DNA of 57,544 bases from Acanthaster planci (GCF_001949145.1 NW_019091632.1:250001-307544); one strand, 5' to 3'; numbered from the stretch's first letter, positions 33,687 to 46,300 are shown. Notes: a model not told the origin generated them from the sequence alone. A program made the numbers and translations.

Positions 33687-34774
33687 CAATGGCCCCCTCC
33701 ACTTTTTGCAGGGTCTATAATGGGACGGGGCTTAATGGATCGGCCTGTTCATGACTGATGCCTGATGGAACTCCCCCCCCCCCACTTTGAAAATCGCTCC
33801 GCTACCGCTGACGTTCAGTCAGTTGGATGCACACCGTACCTTCCCACTGAGGAAGGCATACTGGCGGGCGTCAGCAAATTTCTTGTGCGTGATAGTGGTC
33901 TGATTCTCAGATTTAACACTTTCATGACACACTCCCTACCCCCTTCCTTTCCCCTCCCACTATTCTTGACAACTATAATTTTGCCGACAAAACTGAATGA
34001 CTGGTCTCTCCCAGCGACGCCCGAGAGTCCAAGAAAGGCTAATTTTTTTAGTAACCTCAAAAAGCCGGACACCTGTCTGGTTAATTTTGGCTCATCTCAC
34101 ACCTAGGGGGCGGATTCTGCCCCCTAACAATTCGACTGTGCATGCTCGATTAAAAATTGCCATGGATTTAAAGACGCTCCTTAGAATACAAAGGTGAAGT
34201 TTAAACTCAATCATATACCTACGGTTTTGTTGTGACAGTTATTTAAAGTTCAATACTACACGCGTACCAGCAGGGGGAAAAGTATTTTGGCTGACCTGTA
34301 TAGGAAATATGGGCGCTGCGCGACAACAGTATGTTCTATTTTCACAAAATGGGTGTCAAAATGCCCACAATGAGTTACGGTAACTCTAAAACTCCGAAAG
34401 GCTCAGCTTCTGTAAATATAACGCACTGCAGCAATATCGGAAAAGGGTTGAGGGGTGGATTCCGCCCCGGCTCTTTGAGGTATAAAAAGCTGTGAAATAC
34501 TTCCCACACAAAAAAGGACATTACGATTCACTGCCAGCTCAGATTGGTCCACTTTTCGGGGTGAAAAAGTTTTCTCAGAAACAACCCTTTTACTGGAGTT
34601 TTATGATAGTCGAATTAGAAGAGTGCCCGGCTATAGCTATACAAGGGCCGATCTGCCGTGTCGATTTTTAAATTATTGTTCTTCCTTACTTTTTTTCTCT
34701 CAAGAGATGGATGTTATTTAAAGGGTGGGCAAAGATGGCAGATTTTTTTCCGTTAAATTCAAGTCGCATTATAC

Positions 34775-35800
34775 TGTGGCGCCGCGCCTCTCCGACGAAG
34801 GCGAGGGCGCCCTCCTCCTCGAGGCGCGGTGCGTCGGACGGCACGCCGGAGAGTCCCTGAGCGGCTAGGGACGAGTCCGTTGGGACCGAAGTATACCGTC
34901 CCCCAAGAAAAGTTGGTCTTTGTCGAGATGATGGCTAATCTGATTGGTCGAAACTTAATGACGTAACCCGGACAGACCTGACTCGAAATAAACTTCGCCT
35001 GGACTCCTGACTTATATACAACAATTCACAAGCGGCTGGTTTATTCATCAACACACTCAACCAATACACCAGCGCTATTGACGGGGAAACTGCGTGATTA
35101 TACGTGACCGGACTTCACCCAGAGCAGCGAACACCACAATTAATTGCGGGCATCCAACGCCGAATCAGGGACTTTAGCAAGTCTACGGGGCTTATTGTCA
35201 GGGCTGCGCTACACGCAACTCACGTACGTACGTCACGAGATAGCAATCCACCCTTGCATCGACCGCAAGCTCCTATCAGGAACTATACCGCACCACCAAT
35301 CAGCCCCTCAACCTACCGAGCCCCTCAACAGCACACGCACCACTCGGACTTAGGCACAGTCACACTAGGCTAGGTGACTTTAACCCTTCCTTGCACAGGA
35401 TTCTCGACCCTTACCTCAGCATCAGCCCTTTATCAGGACGACTAGTCCTAGCCTGCGCCTAGCCTGGCGCCTACGCGCGCCTTTTATAGCTTTCGCGCTG
35501 CTCTGACCACGCCCGCGCACGCGCTCACGTGACTAAGCAGTGACTTCCGCTGCCCTATCGCACAACGCACAAGGCGGAGCCTATATGCGCCGCGCTTGCT
35601 TAACACACAGCTATGCGCGCCTAACATCTGCCTTTGTTACTGGGCAGAGCGCCATCTATATCTTTGCACCGTGCCTAGCGACTAGCGCCCTCTGTCAGGT
35701 CACAATACTGCTCACTTGGGACTCCTGTGATGGACGCTCCGCTGCAGATATTCTTGCACGTCTGTCCCGGAGAAACTGGGTTCGGGTCGACCAGTCCGAC
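34775..35800. other. CpG-rich block of foreign-looking composition
   Basis: An abrupt change from AT-rich to GC- and CpG-rich DNA over about 1 kb. The first 65 bp are highly self-complementary: CCGCGCCTC (34782-34790) with GAGGCGCGG (34821-34829), and TCCGACG (34791-34797) with CGTCGGA (34832-34838). A perfect 12-bp palindrome GAGGGCGCCCTC lies at 34803-34814. TATA-like CTTATATAC (near 35010) and CCTTTTATAG (near 35481) motifs are present. It could be a CpG-rich promoter or an LTR/retroelement remnant; I see no coding region. Confidence 0.4.
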
Positions 35801-37947
35801 TAATTAGAATTCTACAAATCGAAATTCTTCGAACATTTCTCTTTGAAACATGAATCAAAAGTATAAAAAGGCGATTTATGTGAGTCGTACTGGTGTTAGG
35901 CACGAACCTGCACAAATGAAGGGGGATCAAGAGGGGGAGGGTCATTGCAAGTTGTGTGGTGTATTCAAATGCACTTTTGTGTTCTGTTTATTTTTAATTT
36001 TCAGAGAAGTTTATGAGGTTTTACCTTTTGCCTTTTGAGGTTTTAATAAAAAATTTGCCCATCAGTCACATGATACCAATGTGCTGTAAAATTAAGGAAG
36101 AAACATCCATATTACACCTCAGCCCCAAAATTGCCAGAAGTTTGGATATTTTACTGTCTTAAACGATCTTTTCTTTGTCGATTTTGTTTTGCTTTAATAT
36201 AGATAAATTTCAGCGAGGAGATTTGAGGTTCGCAATTTGAAGAGGAAGTCTCCAACATGAACCACGTCTTTTTGAAATGACATCAAAAAGGAAAACCATG
36301 AAAATTGTTTTAAGGTGTTTTTAAATGCATTTTGGGTGGGAAAAATCAAAATGGAGGTCAAATAGTTTTGAGACATCTAAGAAGAACAGGAAACTGGCCA
36401 AAATAGCATCATTTCCCAATGCAATTTATGGCACTGCCGTGAACTGGACAAGGGTGAAGTTAGGCCAGTGTACTGAAAAATAGAGAGCTAGTGCAAGATA
36501 CAGAAATGCTGGTAAGGTTGTGACTGCGCTGAGGCATTCTTTCATTTACTATATGCCTTGACAAATCAGATTTTGGGTGTGTAAGTTGAAAAAAGCAAAG
36601 TAAGTGAAAACAATTTTCAGATTGTGGAGCTTTCTTGTGTAAGTAATATAAGTCAACGTATTTGAAATCGTAAATTTGAATGGAATTTTAATACCCAATC
36701 ATTATTTCGTGAATTTGCAAGACTGAAATTTGAAAATTGCGAATGCAATTAATATCGACATAGTTTCTTCCGAGTTTCCACCGGTACGGCCTTGGAAAAT
36801 CAAAACAACCTCGTTTAACAGAGGGCGCACTTTAATACGTCCAAACGTAAACATTAACAGCGCACCCTGTGCTTGGAAAAGTTGAACTTGTTGAAGTTTG
36901 TAAAAAAATTCTCGCCAGACGTGCATGACATGCCAGGGTAAGGCTGATTTTTGTAAAAAACAAAATCCTAGAGTCAACAGATCAAAGAGTGATAAAACTC
37001 TGTGCTGAATATCACGAGATACATTTTGGTACGTGGTGTGAAAATCAAGCATGCAAAATGTTGAGCACACGTCGACACGAGCGCTGCATACTGATGGATA
37101 TCGGATTGCAACACGTGTATTCTTGTCATTGGGTACTATTTGCATGTTACTTGTTAGGCCTATATCTAGATATCTAGACATGCTAGACAAAGAACTTCAA
37201 GGCACCCGGTACCCATCCCTGGCCTTCTACTAGCAACGTGCCTCGAAAAATATACCATGGAGAGAGAATTCTTACCTCCATGATTATACCCAATCATGAT
37301 GCCATGGTGAAACGGTCCACCGTATACGGATAACACTAATTTTTCCTCATTAAAGTGGTACAGTATTGACTATTGGTGTATCAGCATCAGGAAGTGATAA
37401 CATGTCCTAAAAAATCGAATTTAGCTGGGAAAATACTGAAGTGTTTACTTAGAAAATACATGTAATTGTTTTTCAGACCAGTCTCATACTCATAGGGTTT
37501 GTGCACACCCAGTATCAAGGGATGCTGGTGTTTGGAATTCTTTCCAGGTCCAATCTACACATGTGCAGTAGTTGGAACGGTCCAAGCAGTAATGCAATTT
37601 CTGCATTATCCTTGGAATGCTTTTAAGCACTTAGGTCCGGAGAACATGTAAACATGATCAGGCTATCTGTATACAGGCGCAGCTGATGGTTTGAACTGGG
37701 GCAGGGTTCTAGAGCCAATCGGAGGGGCTAGACTCTTTGCATGTGGTATGACCTTTTAACTTTCGCTACTGCTCTGTAATTTTTGTTATGTTTTGCTTTT
37801 TTGGGGTTTTTTGGGGGGGGAGCCAGCCTGGGAGAGGTTAGACAAAATTTTTAGGGCTAGAGTTCCCCTAGTCCCCTGTAGAACCGCACCTGGTGAACTG
37901 CCACAGGTGCCACAACTCACCTCCGGGTTACATACCGGGTACATATA

Positions 37948-38153
37948 TATGTTGGGTGCGATCAGCCAATATGCATGATTGGCCGATTACTCTGCACAAT
38001 TTGTCAGTCCTACATTAAAATCGGCAACTTTTCTTCCCTTTTGTTTTTGAAACAATCTTCCACAGCCGTGAATGAGACAGAAAATGCAAAAGCCTTGGCT
38101 GATTGTGGAATGATACGATCGTACAATATGATGGACCGATTGCGCCCAACATA
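37948..38153. mobile_element. Foldback element with about 20-bp TIRs and possible TA duplication
   Basis: The left end TATGTTGGGTGCGATCAGCC is matched by an inverted right end (GGACCGATTGCGCCCAACAT) with about 4 mismatches over 20 bp. Flanking TA dinucleotides would suit a Tc1/mariner-like insertion. The roughly 165-bp interior has no transposase frame. Confidence 0.55.
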
Positions 38154-39199
38154 CTAAATCCCCATTTGTTTTGTACACTGCGCATGGCATGTTGTTTGTA
38201 GTGTAGTCAGGTGGGCATAAACTTCCCGAATCACAACAAATTCATTATTTTTTTGTAAATTAGACCTACTGTACATGTACATGCTTGTTTTTATTATTGA
38301 AAACCCGAAAATTCTTTCAGTTGTGACTGAGGATCATTTCACCTGATCAATGTCACATCTGTCCTGTGTTCAGTGAATGAACCCTAGTATTACACATGAT
38401 CTTGCCCTATTGAAAGATTGAATTGATTTATCCACATGGTACCTGACCTGTACTGAATATTGCAAGCATTATTTCAATCAGTTGAGATGTTTTCTCTTGT
38501 TTGCATGTTTTGGTTGTACTGTAACTTGTTTGAAAAAAGCAAGTTCATTTATGTTCAGATTATTTGATCATAACAAATGCATCGTGAAAAAGAAAAACGT
38601 AACTGATCTTGTGGGCCTCTTTTGAAAAATTCTTTTGAGGGTGATGTTGGGAAAAGATTGACCTTCTTCTACTGTCAGTGCTTTAATTACATGTACACTG
38701 TATGCCCCTTTACAAGAAGAGGTACGTGGATGGATACCCCTTCCTAGCAGTAACTATGGTTCTGATTCAGTAATTACATGTAGTTACTTTCCTGTCTGTA
38801 TGCTTCATGCATTGTGGGATGCCAGTCCATAATTTTACAATGGCGAAGCACTTCCAAATCAAAGACTGTCTTCGGGTTTTTTTCTGCAGCCAGAATGACA
38901 ATTATAGGCTTACTACATGTACCTAGAGCAAATAATAATTTTTCCATTTCAAAATAATAACCCTCCAACTGCCACTTGAGAAGTTACATGTAGATACATT
39001 GTACATGTACTTTGGAAGAAAACTTATGCTGTTTAACAAATGGTTACATTATGAGCAGAAATTGTTCAATTTGTTCACTGATTGCTCTAACAGCTGAAAA
39101 GGGCAGTTTCTATGTTTCTACCTGTATTTCCTCTGAAAGTGCAGAGTTTGTTATTTCTGGCCACTGTGTATGTTTTGTACAATAAATTAACCCTAACAG

Positions 39200-39253
39200 T
39201 CCCAAATCCTCCAATTTCCATACGATTTTACATACACCCTTGGGGGTTAGGGT
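39200..39253 (-). repeat. Dispersed repeat, copy 2 (inverted copy of 28766-28818)
   Basis: CCCAAATCCTCCAATTTCCA, ACGATTTTACATACACCCTT and GGGGTTAGGG form the reverse complement of the segment at 28766-28818. Confidence 0.7.
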
Positions 39254-39727
39254 TAGCAAAGGATTATGCAACACATACACGTACATGTAGTTGTTGCAGT
39301 GTTATGGCAACATGACAGAATTCATTTGCCCCTTTACATGCACATGTACGTGTATTTCCTTAACGAATTCAATCTTTAGTCCATTGGGCAGTCGTGAAAT
39401 TTCTGTACACATTATGCACATGTTCAGTATGTGAACTGAAATTTACAATAATTCTGCCTAGGGGTCCTGCTTACCAATTGGAGTGACGTTGTACTGCCCT
39501 TGTTGATCTTTGAACCGATTTATTCTGTACAGGAAAATGCATGTACATGAAACAAGAATTGAGTCAGAGTTTGGATATGAATCAGAGCCTTAATCCTCTT
39601 GCTTGGGTTGGTCGATGGTTGATTTGAAAGTGTTTATTGTTTGCTTCTGAGACAAATCCATCAGTGACAAAGTCATTCATCCACAGGAACTTAAAAAATG
39701 TCGTTGAATGAGTAATTTCCTTATCTG

Positions 39728-40415
39728 ATGTAGTCTGAATAATGCTCATATACAAGTACATGTAGTCTGAATTATGCACATGTACATGTAGTCTGAATAA
39801 TGCCCATGTACANNNNNNNNNNNNNNNNNNNNNNNNNNNNNNNNNNNNNNNNNNNNNNNNNNNNNNNNNNNNNNNNNNNNNNNNNNNNNNNNNNNNNNNN
39901 NNNNNNNNNNNNNNNNNNNNNNNNNNNNNNNNNNNNNNNNNNNNNNNNNNNNNNNNNNNNNNNNNNNNNNNNNNNNNNNNNNNNNNNNNNNNNNNNNNNN
40001 NNNNNNNNNNNNNNNNNNNNNNNNNNNNNNNNNNNNNNNNNNNNNNNNNNNNNNNNNNNNNNNNNNNNNNNNNNNNNNNNNNNNNNNNNNNNNNNNNNNN
40101 NNNNNNNNNNNNNNNNNNNNNNNNNNNNNNNNNNNNNNNNNNNNNNNNNNNNNNNNNNNNNNNNNNNNNNNNNNNNNNNNNNNNNNNNNNNNNNNNNNNN
40201 NNNNNNNNNNNNNNNNNNNNNNNNNNNNNNNNNNNNNNNNNNNNNNNNNNNNNNNNNNNNNNNNNNNNNNNNNNNNNNNNNNNNNNNNNNNNNNNNNNNN
40301 NNNNNNNNNNNTGTACATGTAGTCTGAATAATGCCCATCTACATGTACATGTAGTCAGAATAATGCCCATATACATGTACATGTAGTCTGAATTATGCCC
40401 ATATACATGCACATG
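39728..40415 (+). repeat. Minisatellite (about 32-bp unit) interrupted by an assembly gap
   Basis: The repeated unit is close to TAGTCTGAATAATGCCCATA followed by TACATGTACATG, 26-32 bp long. Three copies lie before and at least three after a run of 499 N (39813-40311). The gap almost certainly hides more copies. Open frames running through the N run are artefacts. Confidence 0.9.
39813..40311. other. Assembly gap (499 N)
   Basis: Unbroken N run within the minisatellite. Its true length is unknown. Confidence 0.99.
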
Positions 40416-40570
40416 CCGTTCACTTTGATTGGGTCACTGACTATGTTATTTCCCCTACTTGGGATCAAAGTCAAACGAGACTTTTTATCAGAGTGGCCAC
40501 CGGGGCATAATGTAATTATGCAAATGCCATTCCTCTGCGGGGCTCTTCTTTTTTGGTTGAGGCAAGCAGA

Positions 40571-40793
40571 AGGACACTGAGTCAGCGCTGGAGAGCTTGA
40601 GCAGCGGCTGAACGTGCGTGTGTACGCTGTGCACGTACGTGGGCCGTCGTCACAGCGCCGCAACATTTCTTGCTGCGTTGATGAAATCTACTGTTTTTCT
40701 CGCCGCCATGTTGTGAGATCTTTTTGGATGGATAATCTGAATGTACCGTGTCTCTTGGTCCCTGCAGATTTACCAGGAGTGAAGTTTTCAAAG
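40571..40793 (+). other. Putative 5' UTR exon and promoter region of the RUSC-like gene
   Basis: A locally CpG-enriched stretch without a TATA box ends at the donor AAAG|GTGAGG (gt at 40794). It contains an upstream ORF at 40681-40716 (MKSTVFLAAML, stop) and a second ATG at 40728. The frame from 40728 stays open to the donor (MDNLNVPCLLVPADLPGVKF plus SK) but meets a stop if spliced to the acceptor at 41774. The exon start is not visible and the 5' bound is a guess. Confidence 0.45.
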
Positions 40794-41774
40794 GTGAGGA
40801 TATGTTTTTGTTTCCTTGTGCTCACTTGATGAAGAATAATTCTGAATCAATTCTGGTTAATATCTTTGGACTTTGTAGACTTCTCCATCAGATTGTTCGT
40901 GCATAAAACCATCTGTCAGTCTGTCAATGAAACATGAATTTCTGTACATGGTTCATTTTGTATTATTTTGGGAAAACACGTCTTGTAGGTTAGAAAGTGT
41001 AATTAGAAAGTATTAAGTATTAATCTTCACTGTTTTAATCACTGTGGTCAATCAAGTTCTTTGTCCACTTTTGTTTGAAAAGGGGAACTATTAGAGGAAA
41101 GTTGTACAAGTACATGTACCAGTACATGTATATGAAACAACAGACTCAGATATGTCTCCATAATAATCTTAAAAGCTCTGTTGTGAAGCACTGCATATAC
41201 AGTACATGTATACATATACATGTATATGTACCGGGGTACCAGATTTGACATTCTCTTACTTTGAAACTATTTTAATTATTGTTGCCTGACTTGGGCATTT
41301 TGACCAAAAAGAATAAAATCATGTTTCTGCAGAAACACAAATGGATATGCATGCCTTTAAATGAGTAGGTTTGTGAGTATTACGTCATAGGCCTAAAGTT
41401 ACATGAATATTGTATGTATGTGTTTTGGGGGGGTGGCTGTACAGTTGACCTTTTTCCTGTAATGTCACAGTTGTGCTGGACTGCAGTGTGTTGTGATGGT
41501 ATTGAGTGCATAGTGTTGTGATGGTAATCTACATATTCAAGATAAACTAGTCAAACATGCAGCATTCCCACGTGCAGTTTGTACATGTACATGTATGTGG
41601 TTGAAGCTGCCTATAGGAATATGCGATCAACGTGGCCACAGCAGTCCACACGTAGTGGTATTGTTTACATTTAGCACAATCCAGTCATGTGGGTGAAAAA
41701 GGTATATTGTGCCGTTGAAACATCATGTCAGTTTTTGTTTAAATCTTATTTTTACTTGTGCTTTTGAAACACAG
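40794..41774 (+). other. Putative first intron of the RUSC-like gene
   Basis: AT-rich, with TACATGTA clusters near 41107-41128 and 41200-41232. It ends at TTTTGAAACACAG (41774). No coding exon is supported. Confidence 0.45.
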
Positions 41775-41858
41775 GTGTGATCACAGTAGAATACAGCCAT
41801 GCCGTAGGCAGTATTTTCATCCTTCTTTGTGGGTGTCTGTCTATATGTGTGCCCAACT

Positions 41859-43392
41859 ATGCCAGCGATCAACAATGACCAAAAGTGGGAGGTGTCCGGG
41901 AGGGGGATGGGTGTAACTTGTCTTCCCCCTCCCACAAGGTCCCTCCCGAGCAGCCCGCCAAGAATCGAGCATCTGAAGCGGATGAGTCTGTCTGCAATGC
42001 TCGGGGAGTACCACCGAGACGAGATGCACAGAGACTTGCCCATGACCTCCTCTTTGCCGTGCAATTCTCTGCAGGGTTTTCGAGCAATGGGTGAGTCGAT
42101 CGAGATGACCAACGACCTCCTGGATTTGAGCAAGCCCTTACCTTGGGATCGACTGAAGCGGGGTGCGTCCACAATGAGCCTGGATAGCCTCAACGAGAAC
42201 TACATGGAGTCAGTGCCAGGTGAGATGGCTGTCCTAGAGGACCAGGACAAGACGCCAGTGGCTACCTGCACCTGCGGCAAGACCACCAACTTTGAGTGCT
42301 GGGTGCACCGTGTGCCATTCAGCGGGGCAGGTGAGCTAACGGAAGAGATCAGCCAGACATGTCTGCAGCTTGTGAAGGAGTTGCGCTCAGAGCCGTCTGG
42401 CTGCGACGGAGTCATAAATGATCCGTCCTATGAAAACAAACATGACTATGGAGGTTTAGACCTCCACTTGAAAGATTCCCCACCGACCAATCACGTCAGA
42501 GAGTCTGTTGATACCCCCTGCAGTTGGAAGAAGGAGCGGGTATCCACCAATGATCTGGTGAGAGATTTGGACACCCCCAGTTCAAAGTCTTCAGGGAGCC
42601 TTGCCTCTGCACCGTCCATCCACCGCTCCGAGCTCTCCTCGAGTCCTGACAGTTATGACTTGCTGTACAAGAGCTTCGAGGTTGCAGCGGAGATGGACCG
42701 GCTGCAGTTGGAGCGCGGGCAGAGTGAGGGGAGCTCTGTGGGCTCCTCCTTGGAAAGCCTGAATCGTACCTCCCCCAAACTCCAGAAGGTGCTGAGCCAG
42801 AAGCGGCGCAGCAGCCCCGATGGGTCTGGGGAAAGCCCCACCGATGTTGCAAGTTGCGACTCCATCACGGGAAGCCAAAAAAATCTCTGGCTCGCCCTAC
42901 AACCACAGTACAACCCTCAGCCACTGACTCTGGATACATATCGATACGAAGTCATACATAAAGAGGACACATGTTCCAATGATACATCCCAAAAGGTCAC
43001 CTTTGCCTCACTTGCCAAGAAAAAGAAGAAGCCCGAAGTCACAACCTCGCAGGTGTTACCCTCAGAGGTCACCCACTGGACTGAGCTTGTAACCTTGGGA
43101 CTTCCGAAAGAGGAATCCTGCTTACAGCCCCACACCAGCCCAATCAGTTCTTCCAAGTGTGAGGCTGGGAATAAATCCAAGAGGCCCCACTCCCTTCCAA
43201 TCCAGCTGAGGCACATACAGAAGCCCTCCAGCCGACCTCAGCAGACCCCGGAGCAAAGCCAGCAAGGGAATACTGGAGGGGCACCTGCTGGCATCAAGGG
43301 GGTCACAAGGACTGTGAGTGCACCGGAGGGATTTGCATGCAGCTTCCCAAGGTCGGCTGGATCTGGACAGGATTTATCTTTGACAAAAATGA
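41859..43392 (+). CDS. rusc-like: RUSC-like exon A (N-terminal disordered region, residues 1-511)
   Basis: A long open exon ending at donor ATGA|GTAAGT, phase 1. It is Ser/Pro/Gln/Glu rich. Visible pieces: RMSLSAMLGEYHRDEMHRDL, LKRGASTMSLDSLNENYMES, a Cys pair CTCGKTTNFECW near residues 137-147, and a KKKKKPEV basic run. An acceptor at 41774 would place a short 5' UTR before the ATG. Confidence 0.88.
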
Positions 43393-46300
43393 GTAAGTTT
43401 CTATTATTACATATAACTCTGTCCACTTTCATGGTGTAATAGAATGTTTTGTTGCCCTAAAGCTCTGTATTTGATATGTACATGTATTCTCTCCTTACTC
43501 CAAACTTTACTCTAAACCCCAAAGCCAAGCCCTGCTTGGAACCATCTGAACTTACTTAATTTTCACATGTTCAGTTTCTGTTTATGCTTCGCTTCCAGCA
43601 TCTTGGGTTGTCCCTGCAGCCTCGCAGAGCACCAGCAGTGTCTCTCTGTTGACGCGCAAGCGGCACTACAATCAACATTACCACACAACCCCACAGCTTG
43701 ATCCTACAATAGGCTGTGAGGGGAGTACAGACCCAAAGATGGCTGCCGGTAGTCCGTTGATCAACAGCAGTATGCAGGACAGTGGGCATGGAATGAGGGA
43801 CCTGAGTTACCCATTAGGTTATGACAGTAATGCACAGATGCCAGTGCGAGCAACGAGGGCACGGATCTTTGCCATGGATATCAATGCCAACTTCACTGAG
43901 CCCCAGGAGCAAGATACCTTCATTCCAGAGCACCATCATTTTATCCCCCAAGAAATCACATCGGAGACTGGAAACCTCCATAGGGAAAGCCCCACTTCCA
44001 GCCGCGTCATATTAGGGAACCCTCTCCAGGATAGGTTGCATTTCCGGTCCAACCTTGGGGTGGAATCGTCAGCCGATTGGGTCCCAGGGCCAAGGACCAC
44101 TTGGCTGGACACAAACCGGAGAACAGTGATACCCCCAAGAACTCTCAACCTCATCACCCAAGAGGAGGTCAGGCCACTACAAAAGAAGGCCAAAGAGTTG
44201 CAGACTTGCTCTCGAGGTTGCAGCACCAACAGCCCTCCTGAGGTGGACCCAACAAGTTTCTTGAGAATGTATCCGAGGACGTACAAGGAGAATGAACTGA
44301 TGGCCAAAGACCAAACCAAAGAATGCAAGGACGTCGGAGTGAGCACCGATGAAACGTTAAATGGGAAGGGGGGATGCTTTTGCCCCTGTGCTAAAAACTA
44401 TCACCACATTGCTGATATCAATCAGTCAACACAGACCCTGGAGTTGCGTGATCAAAGCAGCCAATCAGATCTGCCCAGTAGGTGTTTGTTGGATTCTGGA
44501 GACCGCTCTGAGAGTGGGAACATCTCAAAAATTGTCAAAGGAGAGTCATTGGATAAAGGTTCACAGGTGGGGCTCTGTCAAGATGCTAAGGATCAAAGCA
44601 GATTGGACAAACGAACCTTGGAAAAGAGTGTCCAGGGATCGAAAGCAGGAAGAAAAAGCAAGCCAAAAGTGAGACAGGGGAAGGACTGCACCAAAAAGGC
44701 TGTGCCCACAGAAACCAGCGTCCAGTCCTGGCGGGTGGGTGGCAAGGGACGACGCGGAAGTCGGACCATTGTCACGTGCGAGGAGTCGCACGTTGCAGAT
44801 GCCTTGACCAACCGTGTGGTCCGGATCCAGAATGTCGGGGCTTCCACGCTGCCTGCCTCAGCCGACAAGAAGTACATCCGTCATCGGCCCCTGAAGCCCA
44901 TCCACCAGGTCGATGCAGAACATCAGCAGAGAAAAGGTTGGCATGATATTGTTCGTGTGGGCAGTGATATTCGTGATCGTGGCGTAAAGTGTAAGTGTTT
45001 CATCAAGCATGTTATAATGCAAAAAAGTCTTGAGAGCCAATATGTAATCTTGTTACTTTTTTTTCTTTACTGACATTTTGATTTGCATGCTTATCAGAAT
45101 TTGTACATTGTTTTGAACTTTAGCCAATGTTGTTTTGTTCAAAACGTGAATGCAGTAACATATTTGGATGACCAGAACTAATTAAAACTGCATCAGTGAT
45201 GTTAGCCAGACACTTGTGCTTAATTTTCAATAGTGGAACATTTCTGAACATAGTGATTGTGTACATTTGTGCTGTGATTTCATTTGTCATATGTAAGTGT
45301 GTAAGTACATGTATATTGCATCGTCGAAATCCTCACCCAAGCTCAGCAGCATTATAGACAAATTTAGAACTTTACAGCCCTTCTATTACTTTTTATAGAA
45401 CTTGATGCTGTCATGGCCAAGGTCTGTTTTCAGTGCATGTGCCACTTGGCTTACTTCAAAGTTTGGCACTTGCACTAATGTAGAAAGGTTCCTAAGATGT
45501 TATTCCATAATTAGGATTAATAAAGTGCAAGCTGTCTGCTCTTGTTCACACTGTGTATTAGCATGCATGCTTTTTGAGGATTTGTACATGTAAACATGGA
45601 AATGCACGTGTAAATTATGTACCTGATTTACACGCACCGGTATACATTACATGTGCTCTACAATGATGCATGTCATTTGATACATTTAAAATAATTTAGG
45701 CCAGGTAGATTTTTTTTTTCAAAGTTGGCAGGATTATAAGATTCCTGCTTGATGTTTAAAGTTCATTGTCCTTTTACTCTTATTTCTTAATTTTCATTGA
45801 GATTTTTTTATCCCGTTTGTCATACCCAACCCAGCTACACGAGCGTTACTGCTTCATGTAGAGCGTTGCTGCTTCATGTACATGTAGCTTGCATTTTAGG
45901 TGGACTATTTTGAGTGGGGAGAGTAAATTTAGCCAAGCCCAACACAATCCCTAACAAACCCCTGTCAGTGCCCCAGCACAGGTGACCCAGGAGGGGGCCC
46001 ATGAGATGTCCCTGTGGCCGCTCCGATTGGCTCAGCTTTAATTTGTTTGAATCTTGTTTATCGGTTTGACAGGAAGAACGTGCCAGTGACTAATGTCCCG
46101 AAAGGAAAGGGGAAGGGGGGATGGGGTGCAGTCGAGCTAGAATTGAGGACCGAATCAGGCCTGTGGATTCTATAATCCTGTCTACTTTCTTACAGAGAGG
46201 AAAGATGAATTAGTCTTTGGCTTAACACTGAAAATACAAATTGAGTCAAGATCATCAGTGTTTTTGATCTCATCAGAGTTGGCTATTTATAGAAGTCATG

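Larger units (their letters stand above)
31219..40570. other. Intergenic region between divergent genes 2 and 3
   Basis: This holds the 5' side of the small membrane-protein gene (minus) and the upstream region of the RUSC-like gene (plus). Contents: AT-rich DNA, a poly-G run near 33.66 kb, a CpG-rich block at 34.78-35.80 kb, a foldback element (37948-38153), one arm of a dispersed repeat (39200-39253) and a minisatellite with an assembly gap (39728-40415). No additional gene could be supported. Confidence 0.55.

Noticed and set aside
34857-34900. Hammerhead-ribozyme-like string (GACGAGTCCGTTGGGACCGAAG) in the CpG-rich block
   Set aside because: It resembles the stem II region of hammerheads, but the essential CUGA before it is not in place, there is an extra C before GAA, and no convincing stem III or cleavage site can be drawn.
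34768-35103. Possible LTR or insertion bounded by ATTATAC repeats
   Set aside because: The repeats are only 7 bp, and the enclosed segment starts TG but does not end CA and has no inverted ends or primer-binding site.
36702-37190. 162-codon minus-strand open frame
   Set aside because: No recognisable domain, no splice context and AT-biased residue content; most likely a chance frame in intergenic DNA.
39582-40412. Long open frames across the minisatellite
   Set aside because: They exist only because the N run has no stops, and the flanking residues are repeat translations.
41829-41858. Extension of the RUSC-like frame upstream of the ATG at 41859
   Set aside because: It begins at a GTG, and a TAG at 41805 closes the frame; the ATG at 41859 is the first usable start in this exon.
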